Source: Anaerococcus prevotii DSM 20548
GTDB taxonomy: Bacteria > Bacillota > Clostridia > Tissierellales > Peptoniphilaceae
DNA: 64,000 nt
Reading direction: 5' to 3'
Assembly: GCF_000024105.1 (NCBI RefSeq)
Contig: NC_013171.1
Coordinates: forward strand, 1,546,501-1,610,500
This document shows, one piece after another, positions 26,321 through 36,800 of this stretch (position 1 is the first letter of the stretch; every line of letters begins with the position of its first letter). A model generated the notes under the pieces. That model was not told the DNA's origin and ran no database searches. It saw only the letters and a list, made by a program, of their open reading frames with translations. A program made the translations under genes and the position numbers.

Positions 26321-27172
26321 CTACTTAGTTACTTCTTTTTTTAAATACATCAGCTCATCAAATAATTTATCAACATCGATTTCTCTATAAAGAAAATATA
26401 ACATTGTATTAGTTCTCTTGAAAGAGACATGTGATTCACTGTACTTAATAGGTTTATCTGGATCTTTAAACTCAATTAAAGGTCTTATTTTAAAATCATT
26501 AGAATCAAACTTATCTTTTAATGTAGCTTTATTAATAAACTTCAAATCTTCAAAAATATAAAAACCACCAAACTTATCTGTAACAGTCATTTCTTCATCT
26601 TTAATTCCTGCAATCCTATATGATTCTAATGTATCTTTAATATCCTCTTCAAAATTTAATTCAGGTGCATATAGCAAATAATAAGTTGAAATTTTACCTG
26701 TCAAATCTTCTATCCATATAAAGTATTCTTGAATATCTAAAGGATATATTCTTTTATCATAACTACTAAAATCTGTAGATGATACCAAATGCTGTATATG
26801 TGCGATATATTTAGTTCCTGTTTCTTGAACAACAGAAGCTTTAATAGTAGACCTATCGCTATCATTAAATTTAACATCATTAATTATATATTTATCTCTA
26901 TTATATCCATTAATATTTATATAAGATGCTCTAACAATTTTTCCCTGGTTTATATTCAAATTTATATCAAATGTCGTGTACTTCTTCGGGCCACTCGATT
27001 CCTCTATATCTCCAATATCAACTGATATTGGGTAATTATCAATTGTTCTTTGATCTATCTTCCTCTGAAACATGAAATATACAACTAAAGCGATCACGAT
27101 ACCAGAAAATATTGAAGCCACACACTCGTATATAATCTTTTTTTTATTGATTTCTTTAGATTCATTACTCAT
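26321..27172 (-). CDS. Single-span membrane protein with extracytoplasmic domain (283 aa)
   Basis: No family recognised. One N-terminal helix (ECVASIFSGIVIALVVYFMF, residues about 15-34) follows a basic cytoplasmic start (NKKK), giving N-in/C-out topology. The remaining 245 residues are soluble and rich in beta-type sequence (TFDINLNINQGKIVRASYIN, RIYPLDIQEYFIWIEDLTGK). The AT-rich composition matches the other island genes. It might sense or bind something outside the cell; nothing in the sequence decides this. Confidence 0.6.
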   Translation of the reverse strand: MSNESKEINKKKIIYECVASIFSGIVIALVVYFMFQRKIDQRTIDNYPISVDIGDIEESSGPKKYTTFDINLNINQGKIVRASYININGYNRDKYIINDVKFNDSDRSTIKASVVQETGTKYIAHIQHLVSSTDFSSYDKRIYPLDIQEYFIWIEDLTGKISTYYLLYAPELNFEEDIKDTLESYRIAGIKDEEMTVTDKFGGFYIFEDLKFINKATLKDKFDSNDFKIRPLIEFKDPDKPIKYSESHVSFKRTNTMLYFLYREIDVDKLFDELMYLKKEVTK

Positions 27173-27360
27173 ATTATTCCTTTAATATTTACAATATATT
27201 GTAATTAGTTTATAATTTTAAAATAATATTTAATAAATATCATTAAAACCTATACTTCTTCAAGGTTTTTTGATCCAAATATATTTTAAGTATTTATATA
27301 TTTATGGATTAAATATATATGATTAAAATAGTATTTTGTTAAATCGTATTGAAATAAAGT

Positions 27361-27380
27361 AAGGGGCGCTTGGCCCCTTT
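27361..27380. terminator. Hairpin below the pilin gene
   Basis: AAGGGGC and GCCCCTT pair around a 5-nt loop, with T-rich sequence on both sides. It lies 50 bp after the minus-strand pilin stop and could end that transcript. Confidence 0.6.
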
Positions 27381-27431
27381 TAACTTTATATTATTAATGC
27401 CTGTACTAGTGCATTATTTTTTTCTTAGATC

Positions 27432-29624
27432 CTAAGCTCTAGCTTGGTTCTTTCTATATGCTACGTATGCGCCTGCCATGATTGCAAGACCTGCTACTAC
27501 GAAGATTAGAGAACCAATACCACCTGTTTGTGGGATTGTTAGTTTTCTGTTGTCTACTCTTTGAGCGTCAGCATCTTTTGCTTCATTAACAACATTATCA
27601 GTACCTTCATATACTACACCAATTTTAGAATCGTCTTTGTTGTAGCTTGTTTTTGTTACTTCAAATGGAATTACTCCATCTCTTACTGCATAATCTTTTG
27701 GAGCTGCAATCTCTTCAAGGTTATATTTACCTAGTTGTAGATCTGTGATTTCAAACTTACCATTTTCTTTAGGTTCAAGTGTTACAACATTCGCTAATTT
27801 TGCAGCAGCTTTTTTATCATTTGCATCTGCCCATTTATATTTGTTGTTTAGAGCTTCTGCTTTTGCTTTAACTTCTTCAAATTTAGCATCTAATTGATCT
27901 TGCTTAGCATCAGGGTTTTTGTATATTGCATCGTATTCTGCTACAGCTTTATCGTAATCTGATTTTTCTTTTGCTAATTCTTCTGCTGTTTTGTTAACTA
28001 GGTATTTATTTTCTTTTTCGTGTTTAACTACGAATTTAGCTCCGTTTAGTCTCTTACCATCAGCTTCGTCTGCTTTTACGAATTTTTTACCGTATCTAAC
28101 TACTTTTGGTTCCTGTGGGTTCTTTGGTGTTGGGTTTTTATCTTTTTTATTTTCGATTATGATTTTACCATCAGCACCCTTTGTGAACTTAGCTGTTTCG
28201 TTCATATTGTTGTCTTCTTCAACCTTGTATTCAAGATCTTTATCAAGACCAGTCCATTTGAATGTCCATTTGTTTCCAGAAACAGTTTCTTTTTCTGGAC
28301 CTGCTAAGTTCTTTTCATTACCAATTGGTTTATACTCAGCGTTAGCTGTATATGTTGTTGTAGTTTCTAGATTACCATTATTATCTTTAGTTTCAAACTT
28401 AACAGTACCAATTATTTTACCTGTATTTGCATTTTTAAGTGTAAATGAAGCCCATTCACCAGCTGCAGGAACACCATCAGCCCATGTTTTTTCTACTTCT
28501 AATTCGCCATTTTCTTTTGGCTTTGTTGGTTTAGGAGTATTTCCATGAATTGGATTGTTACCATAGTGGAAAGTTACATCGTTTGATTCTGGTATTTCTA
28601 CTTTTGAATCTTCGTTTAGTTTAGCTGTGTATTCAAGTCTAACTGTTACGTTTTCTTTTTGTCCATTTACAAGAGTCATGTCATTAAGAACAACTTTGTA
28701 TCCATTGCCGTCTAACTCTTTACCAAATGAATCTGTTTTATCAACTCCATTTACATAGATTTTCATTGCATCTAGATCTTCTTGTGTAAATGTGAGACCT
28801 TTGGTCATTTGGTCGTTCCAGTAAGCGTTTTTGAAATTTGTATTTGGTTTAAATACTGTTTCTACTGTATATGGTACAGGTTGGCCTACACCACTTACTC
28901 TGTAGTTTTCTTCATTATTTTTTTCTTCTTGTTTTGTTGTGTTGTTGGCATCTTTGATGTCAATTTTATCAGTAAAGTTCTTCTCTGTGTCTGGTGAGTC
29001 TACTGTAGTATTTTTTGGATATAGGTGTAGAACTCCAGATGTATTTTCTACAGGAAGAGCAGCAGGAAGAGTAATTCTTACTGGGATTGCCTTACCTTGT
29101 TTAGAAACTGTTTGTCCTGTTGCAGGATCTTGATAAGTTGTTCTATCTGCGTTTTCAACGATTACATATGATCCGTCTTCAAGCTCTACATCGCCAGTAC
29201 CACTCGCTGTTGTAAGTAGCTCTCCAAGATTTCTATTACTTTTATCTGTTTTTACTATTGAATAATACTTGTCTTCTTTAAATTCAGATGTATTAAATTC
29301 TGTATTTAAAGTTTGACCATTTGCTTTGTTAGTATCTGTAGCTTTCTCTTCTTTATAGATATCGTATGCTACTCCAGCTATCTCTTCTGCTTTGTCACCA
29401 AAATATTCTTTGATATTTGTGATTTCTGAAGATGTTTTGTGGTCTTCAGGCTTCCAATCGGTGTAAGCTTTTTCTTCTTTAAATAAGATTTTGTGGATAT
29501 TAATCTTATTTGTAGAGTTTTCGTACTTGGCTTCTTCAGCCGCATTAGCACTTGTGAATGGAGCTACTAGGATTCCTAGGACCATTGCTAGTGCTGTGAA
29601 AATTGAAAATAATTTGTTTTTCAT
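27432..29624 (-). CDS. Sortase-anchored major-pilin-like surface protein
   Basis: A 730-aa exported protein. Residues 1-28 are a signal peptide (LFSIFTALAMVLGILVAPFT then SANAAEE). Around residue 205 it has LHLYPKN, the pilin motif whose lysine sortase C uses for polymerisation. Cna-B-type domains follow (GELEVEKTWADGVPAAGEWA near residue 375; a SpaA-like domain from about 515). The E-box is KYNLEEIAAPKDYAVRDG. The C-terminus is IPQTGG, a hydrophobic helix and YRKNQARA. GGAG precedes the ATG. It matches the shaft pilins of Gram-positive pili, which carry isopeptide bonds. Unusually, no sortase C or tip/base pilin gene is adjacent. A long leader with inverted repeats lies upstream. Confidence 0.9.
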   Translation of the reverse strand: MKNKLFSIFTALAMVLGILVAPFTSANAAEEAKYENSTNKINIHKILFKEEKAYTDWKPEDHKTSSEITNIKEYFGDKAEEIAGVAYDIYKEEKATDTNKANGQTLNTEFNTSEFKEDKYYSIVKTDKSNRNLGELLTTASGTGDVELEDGSYVIVENADRTTYQDPATGQTVSKQGKAIPVRITLPAALPVENTSGVLHLYPKNTTVDSPDTEKNFTDKIDIKDANNTTKQEEKNNEENYRVSGVGQPVPYTVETVFKPNTNFKNAYWNDQMTKGLTFTQEDLDAMKIYVNGVDKTDSFGKELDGNGYKVVLNDMTLVNGQKENVTVRLEYTAKLNEDSKVEIPESNDVTFHYGNNPIHGNTPKPTKPKENGELEVEKTWADGVPAAGEWASFTLKNANTGKIIGTVKFETKDNNGNLETTTTYTANAEYKPIGNEKNLAGPEKETVSGNKWTFKWTGLDKDLEYKVEEDNNMNETAKFTKGADGKIIIENKKDKNPTPKNPQEPKVVRYGKKFVKADEADGKRLNGAKFVVKHEKENKYLVNKTAEELAKEKSDYDKAVAEYDAIYKNPDAKQDQLDAKFEEVKAKAEALNNKYKWADANDKKAAAKLANVVTLEPKENGKFEITDLQLGKYNLEEIAAPKDYAVRDGVIPFEVTKTSYNKDDSKIGVVYEGTDNVVNEAKDADAQRVDNRKLTIPQTGGIGSLIFVVAGLAIMAGAYVAYRKNQARA

Positions 29625-29649
29625 ATTCTCTCTCCTTTTTCCTTTTTTT

Positions 29650-30170
29650 TCAATTTTGTTGATATAACCTATGTAATAGGCTCCCTTTTACCTGACTACC
29701 AACCAATCAGGCAATGGGCTTGTCGGCGTTCTCTTTGGAGTCTGCCTTCCTGTATATGACAGGGGCTTCTTCCGCTGATTTCACTAACTTACCCAGTTGT
29801 GTTTATATAATCTCCACCTGGTGGAGTTTACATACATGGTTGTTTGACTTTTACATGAAAATTGTCTCCTTTGTTTGTATGAGATCTCTCGACTACGCTT
29901 CGCTCCGCTCGATATAAGGGTTACTTTATACCTATGAGATCCCTCCACTTCGGTCGGGATAAGGGAACTGTTTCTCTTGCCGTTATGTTAGGAAGGAAAT
30001 TTCCCTTACTTCGACCTTGTGGAGAAGTCTCTTTGGTTTTGTTTTTCATGTAATTGTCTTTTTCTTTTTCCTTGCTTTGTGGGCAAGGCAAAGATTAGAT
30101 AGCTCGATTTTTATCGAGCTGGCAGGGTTTCTGCCCTAGGTCATTAATAGCCTACTATCTGTTACTACTA
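29650..30170 (-). promoter_or_regulatory. Long structured leader of the pilin gene
   Basis: On the minus strand a TATAAT lies at about 30174-30169. Below it are GGGCAGAAACCCTGCC (hairpin), AGCTCGAT-AAAA-ATCGAGCT (8-bp stem, near 30101-30120), and farther down CTCCACCAGGTGGAG (near 29813) and CCTGATTGGTTGGTAGTCAGG-type pairing near 29690. The gap from the TATAAT to the start codon is about 540 nt, far more than a normal leader, though mosaic repeat boxes fill part of it. I could not match it to a riboswitch class. Confidence 0.35.
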
Positions 30171-30860
30171 TTATAACAGATTTGTGGAAAATTTGTTAGT
30201 CTTTTTTACTTTATTTTTTAGTAAAATTGAGTTTTTTTAGTTTTATTAAAGGTTTTTTACCTTTTTTAGTGATTTTTTCTTGTTTTTTTGTTTTTTTCTT
30301 TGAGATGTCTCCACCTTGGTCGACGGTAGTTTGCGGGCTCAGGACAAGAACACTTGACCTTCATCTTATTAACTTTGAACGATATTCATCGTTCTTTTAT
30401 CCTTTGTTAATATTAACAAAGGATACGACACTATTTTGCTTTGCAAAACAGTGGCCCATGACGAGGGCTTCCTCGATTAAGGGCTGCCATCAACTCACTT
30501 TCGTTCATTGTGGCCAGTCCCATTAGACATAAGGGAGGGAAACTTTTGAGATATCTCGACTTCGCTTTTTTTATAAGGGGATTGTTTCTCTTACCCCTTA
30601 TATAAAGCTTAACCTTTCCCTTACTTCGACCTTGTGGAGAAGTCTCTTTGATTGATGTAAGTTCTTAGATGATTTCTATCTTTCTATTTACATGTCGTAT
30701 CATACTGTAGACCTCTCACATTCGTTCGAGGTGGGTAATGTGTGAGATGTCTCCACTTCGGTCGGGATAAGGGTAATGGTAGGTTTGTTCTTTGTGGCCA
30801 GTACCATTAGACATAAGGGTGGGGGTTGCAGGAGCTTCGCTTTTTTGAGCGAAGCTTTTA
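29870..30860. repeat. Mosaic intergenic repeat block 2
   Basis: No gene is supported. The boxes of block 1 recur here in the other orientation: CCCTTACTTCGACCTTGTGG at about 30003 and 30613, GAGATCTCTCGAC...CGATATAAGGG at 29880, CTCCACTTCGGTCGGGATAA at 29945 and 30750, the CTCGATTAAGGGCTGCCATC box at 30473, and GGCCAGTNCCATTAGACATA at 30511 and 30799. Near the right end, AGCTTCGC and GCGAAGCT form a hairpin just after the giant gene. Confidence 0.8.
30377..30453. repeat. Three consecutive perfect or near-perfect hairpins
   Basis: GAACGAT-ATTC-ATCGTTC (30377-30394), then a 26-bp palindrome with arms ATCCTTTGTTAAT and ATTAACAAAGGAT (30399-30424), then CACTATTTTGC-TTT-GCAAAACAGTG (30429-30453). 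They stand side by side inside the mosaic block. They could be cruciform sites, RNA hairpins or remains of an element's end. Confidence 0.6.
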
Positions 30861-30861
30861 T

Positions 30862-33800
30862 CTATTTAGTCTGGTATTTTTTCTTTTGAGATAAGTAGAT
30901 TCCTGCGGCGGTCATGGTTAGGACTCCTAGGATTGTGAAGCCTATCCAGACTCCTGAGCCTCCTGTGTATGGGTATTGGGCTTTTTTGTTGGTGATTTCT
31001 ATTCTATTATCTGTAGAATTTTTCTTTTCACCTACTAGAAGCTCTTTCTTTTCTGCCACGCCACTTTCTTTATCAACTTTTTGGATTTTACCCCAAGCTA
31101 CTTTGAATTTGTAGACTATTTTTTCGCTTAAGACGTAGCCTGTTGGGGCTTTGGTTTCTACTATTTGGTAGTTTCCATCTTCCAAGCCTTCGAAGCCAAA
31201 GTTTCCATCCTTATCAGATGTGGCTTTTCTTATAGATTCTATAGTTTTGCCATTCATTTTTTGAAGCTCAAATTCAGCTCCTGCAAGTGCTGTTTTATCA
31301 TCAGCATCGACCTTCTTTAGGTATATATCTGGTTGTTTGATATTGGCTATGTCGGTTGTGACTAGGTTCATTTCACGTTGTAGATATTGGGCTTTGTAGT
31401 TAAGTGGGCTAGTATATTTCCGATGATCAGAGTACTGATTCTTTTTAGCGTATTTATCGACCACTTTCACTTCATCATTTTGGGTAAATTCGACTTTACC
31501 AGTTTTTTCGCTTATTTTTCCAATATCATAGCTTATTTTTGAACCTGCTATTTCCTCCTCACCATAAGGCATATCAACAATAACTTTGTAAGTTCTTTCG
31601 ATATCTACATCATTTTTTTCTTGGCTTGTACTAGTGCCTGACCCCACTGGTTTATTTTTATCCTCATTTCTATAAGGTGGGTTGATTCTAATGGTCAAGT
31701 TTGGATTTTCTCCATTATTGATATCAACAGTGTAGGTTGAGTTATCCTTAGCTTTTATTTGGTCACCTTCGTATTGTACTACTCTGACTTCAGTGTTAGC
31801 TTGGGATAATCTTATTCCTTCGGCTTTTGATTCGAGAATTAATCTTGATTTTTCAAGCTCACTAGATTTGGCTTTAATAGTAACTATTTGCCTAAACCTT
31901 TTGTTTTCTCTATCTATTCCAACAATTTTTGTCCTTATATTTTCTTGATCTTGTCCAGTGTAAGTATTTACATCAACTATTTTCATATTATTGTATGAAT
32001 CGTAGAAAGAATTTTCCCATTTGACTTTGCCATCTCTGGTTACTTCTAGGTAATAAACCCGACCAGTTTTCGTGTAGCCATCTGGAGCTCGAGTTTCCTC
32101 TAAATGATACTTACCAGCTGGTAGCTTTTTAAACTCTACAATACCATCTTTGTTTGATTCGTAGGTATAGGCTGGGTAGTTCTCACTTGGTTTGTCTGGA
32201 TTCTTTTGTCCACTCTTTGGTGTTAGGGTGAATTTTGCTCCAGCTAGAGGCTCACCATCTTGATCAGTCTTTCTTATTCTTATCTGAGCTTTTCTGTAGT
32301 TTTCTAAGATTTGTTTATTCTCTTTGACATTTACAATGTTTCCATCTTTATCTACTTCAAAGCTTGAAATCGCATCTTTTGGCAAGTCATAGATCTTATC
32401 ATCTGGTGTTTTTGTTTCTATGACTTCGTAATTACCAGGTGCGAGTCCTTCCCAAGAGAAGATTCCATTTTCGTCTGATGTTCTTGTTGATTTGTCCACA
32501 TCGGTTCCATCTTTTATAAGTTTAAATTCTGCTCCCTTTATAGGATTTCCTATTCCTAAATCTTTAAGGGTGTTAGGATTTTCTGCTTCCTTATCGACTA
32601 CATTTGATAGGACACCACCATCTACTTTTGCAAATTCAATTTTGTTTTTGAAGTTTACAAGTTTGATTTCCTTGTTGACATTTCCACTTGCGCCTGGGTT
32701 AAAGAATTGTGACCAGGTTTCGAAGTTACCTGTGTAGGTGTTTTCGTAATAGTAGTACCCATTATTTCTTAGAGTAGATACATTGTGATCTTTATAATCT
32801 ACTGTGGTTTTTAGTGATTTTACATCTTTTCCTGCAAGTTGACCCTTGATTTCTATTACATAGGTGTTTCTATTGAAGGTATTTTGGTTTAGGTTATCAT
32901 TAGGAATGTATATCTTTCTTGTATTACCTGTATTTCCTATTGGCTCATACCTATAGAAATCACTTATATAAGTTAGATTTTTACTAAAGTCCGCATCGTA
33001 GGAGTCTGGTAGGTCTTCATCTTTCCAGCCATCGCTATGAGATCCCCAGCCAGATTTCCTGTAAGTTTTTACTGACAAGGAGTTTTGTATGATGTCTTGA
33101 TCGGCTGTGAATGTAATATTTTTGTTGGTCAAATATTTATTCCAAGGGTTGTAGTAGACAATAGCTGTGAAGGTCTTGTGCTCTGGGTCTAGCCTTAGCA
33201 TGTAGGATGATATATCTGATGTTGGGTTTTGGTAGCCATTATATCCAACCTTATCATTGTATCCTCTGTAGTCTATGTTTATAGAGTCAGAGTAATGATA
33301 CTTAGAATAGTCAGGATCTGTTGTATCAGTATTATGTCCTATATCAGCTGTGACTTCTATGTCTTGGGTGTGGTCTACTTTTCTTCTGTTAGGGAAGAGT
33401 TGTAGGAACATGGACATTGACTCTGGCTTGTAGTCTTTTACATATTCTGTAAAGGTGTAGGTGATTGATCTTCTATCATCATTTACCTTTGCCTTGGCAA
33501 GAAGTCCTGCAGGGCCTATGATGTTGAAGTATTGGTCACCTTTTTGACCCTTGTCATAGTAATCTTTGTTGATACCATCTAGGTCTACATTGTCGGAGAA
33601 TTTGATTGTGAAATAATCTCCTGGCCTGATGTCTGCTTTTTCATCAATCTTGAATTTGTATTTGGCAAAGATACCTTCGGCCTTATTTGGATATACAACA
33701 TTTGTTCTCTTTGAGTCTGCTGTTGATACAAGATCTTCTTGTTTTCCATCAAATATGATTGATTTTGATACATCATCTTTTGGTTTTTCTGGTACTTTCC

Positions 33801-36800
33801 ATTCCTTGTCTCCACCTAGGGCTATTAGTTTCTTCTTGGTGTCTAGGATATAACCGTCTTTGGTTTTACTTTCCTTGAGCCAATAGTAGCCGTAAGGTAG
33901 GCCGGTGAACTTAACTTTACCATCAGCACCAGTTCTATAAACTTCATCTCCGATTGGAGTTTCGTCTGCGTCGGTCTTGTGGAGAGTAAATTCTACCTTT
34001 TCTAGAGGGTCTCCCTTTTCATCGACCTTTGTTAGTTCGAATTCGCCCTTGCCTGGTTTTTGGTTGATGATATGGGTTACGGTTGCCTCATTTGTACCAT
34101 CTACTTCTTTTTCTATAGTCTTATTATCTTTATCTACGGTATAAATCAATACCCTACCATTTACTACTCTGAATGTTTTGATCGGGCCATTGACCTTCAT
34201 GTATTTTTTGTCCTTTTCATATTCTGGAGCTTCTGGCTCTATAACCCTATAGTAGCCGTCGGTTAGGTTTGTTATTTTGAATTTACCATCATCGCCAGAC
34301 TTATAGATTCCAACCGGTGGATCTGTTATTTTTTCTGGATTGAAGTTATTAACTGCTACTTCTTTTCCAGTCTCTTTACTAATATAGTAGTAAGTTTTTC
34401 TTCCATCATCACCGATTTTCGGTTTTATCATTTCCATATTTTTGGTTAATGGATAGTAACCCTTGTTTTCCTTATGGATATCGTCTGGGTCTTGTTTTTC
34501 GAGGTAGAATTTGACATCTTTTAATGGTTTTTTGCCACCTTCTGCCTTTTCATCTTCCCCGAATTTTGTAAATTCAACTTCGGTTTTCTTGTTTACGATT
34601 CTAAATGGGAAGCCTGAGTTGATGGATTTTCCATCTCCTAAATATTGACCCGAGTCAGAAATATTTCCTTTTTGTCCAGTTGTTGCTGTGCCTTTAAGTG
34701 TTACTCCTTTTTCATCTAAAACTTCTACTAATGTAGCTACAAATGGGGTTGACCAAGAATTGTCATATGAAAATCTTAGTTTGTATTTGTACTTAGACTT
34801 AGAATAACCATCTGGGGCCTCAACTTCTTCTAAGAGGTAGTCTCTTCCAAACTGGATATTGTTGTTTAAGTCTATCCTGTAAGGGGCCTCTTCCGATAGG
34901 TCTATCTCTTGTTTGTAGACATTTTTATCAGTGTTTTTTGTATCCTTTGGATCAGCATATATTTTTACTTTTAGCTTGCCCTTTGTGATATTCTTAAACT
35001 CTTTACCTTCCATAAAGCCCTTGTATAGGTTGAAGAAATATGGTTTGGACTTATTGATTACGTAGAAGGTGCCATCCTTGTCAGTAAGGACTTTAGAATT
35101 TGTAATACCTGTATTTAATAAGTTTTGGAAATTTCCAGAACTTTTAACTAATTCTTTAGTTTTTTCGCCTTCTTTATCGGTAATCTTTATTTCAAAGTAT
35201 TCTTTTTGTAAGGCTCCATTTTTATCTTCATAAATCTTTATTCCTATCTGCCTATCCATCTTATCGTAGCCATCTGGAGCCTTGGTTTCCATCAATACAT
35301 AGACACCCTTGGCTAGGTTTGTGATTTCAAAGTTACCATCTTCGCTTTCCACTTGGTAAGGTGGGAATTCTGATTGACCTGACTTGGCAGATTCAAGGTC
35401 ATTTGGATCATTTGAAGTTTTTAGTAAGAGGAACTTGGTCTCCTTCTTTATTACATTGTCTGTATTCCTACCACCAATCTTCTTCCACTTAAGGTTTGTG
35501 GTGGTCTTGGTGTTGGTAATCTCGTAAGGATTTTTCTTACCATCTCCTTCGATATTTGAGTTTTTATTAAACTTATTATCTACATACTTTTTGTAATAGT
35601 CTGGATCATATTTTTTGAAGTATTCTTCTTCGACATCGTGACTTTTACCATCTTTGTCCTTGTAGGTTCTTACTATTTGTAGGCCATCATCTGTCTTTTC
35701 GACTTTAAATATCCACTTAAATTGTTTGTTGTCAGATTGGTAGCCTTCTGGAATACCAACCTCTTCTAGTTGGTAGATACCTTCGCCTAGACCTTGGAAG
35801 TCTACATTACCATTGGACTGTGAGCGACGTAGGGCACTGTACTTACCAGTGGCATTTGAGATTGCATCTGGTTTGTAATTTTCACCATCTTTAATTTCCG
35901 TGCCATCATAAGTGTATTTTGTTATCTTACCTTCAGGGTCATATTCTGTGACCTTCTTGCCATGGACATATTTTTTAAGTCCTGCACCTTCTTTTTCCTC
36001 ATGGTATTCGTAGGACTTAGCGTCCTTATCCATTGAGAATCTTACTTTTGTAAGTCTAAAGTAAGCATCCTTTAGAGCTTTTTTATTTCCATCATCATCT
36101 AGGTCGCTAGATAGTTTCTTGAAGGAGAAATTGGTCTTGGAGTAGTTTCTGATTTTGATATCTTGGTAGTTGCCATCCTTATCATAATCAGGCTCTCCAT
36201 TTGCCTTGGTCTTAAAGCCTATGGACTTATCAAGGGTACCATCTGGGTCATTTTCAAATTCAATCTTTAATTTATGAGTCACTTTATCTTGAACTACATT
36301 GAAGAACCATGGGTCTGGTTTTTCAAATTTTGTAATAGCTCTGGTTTCTTGGAGCTTGTAGCGACCAAGAGGAAGGTATTTGAATTCGAAGTGAGAGTTG
36401 GCGTAGGAGTAGATGGTCTTATCATAGCCTCCCTCAACCTTTTTACCATTCTCATCGACTTGGGTTAGCTTGAAGTCGGCAGATTCTACTGGTATATCCG
36501 CTCCTTTTTCACCCTTCTTTCCTTCGATTTTTTGGAATTTGAGGTCGATGTAGGCTTTATTATTGAAGACAATATCTAGGTTGTCTTTGCTGCCTTTTTG
36601 GAAAAGATGACCTGGTTTTTCTACCTTCACATACTTTCCATCTATCTTTTCATAGGCTACAATTTCTTGCTTCCATGCACCATCCTTGTCTGCACTGAAT
36701 GTGATAGCTAGGAAGTTATCATCTAGCATATAACCATCAGCTGGCTTAGTTTCTTGGAGGATGTAGGTGCCTTGGGAGATGTTCTTGAAAAGCACTCCGG

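Noticed and set aside
27991-28548. Plus-strand frame opposite the pilin
   Set aside because: Antisense shadow; no start signal and composition follows the complementary codons.
30050-30170. c-di-GMP or cobalamin riboswitch in the pilin leader
   Set aside because: Hairpins are present but I could not place the conserved cores of either class; kept only as an unclassified leader.
29870-30860. CRISPR array
   Set aside because: Boxes vary in length, order and orientation, are partly inverted, and have no regular spacers or cas genes.
30838-30861. Terminator of the giant gene
   Set aside because: AGCTTCGC/GCGAAGCT pairs well, but the T-tract is on the plus strand, so it does not suit the minus-strand gene.
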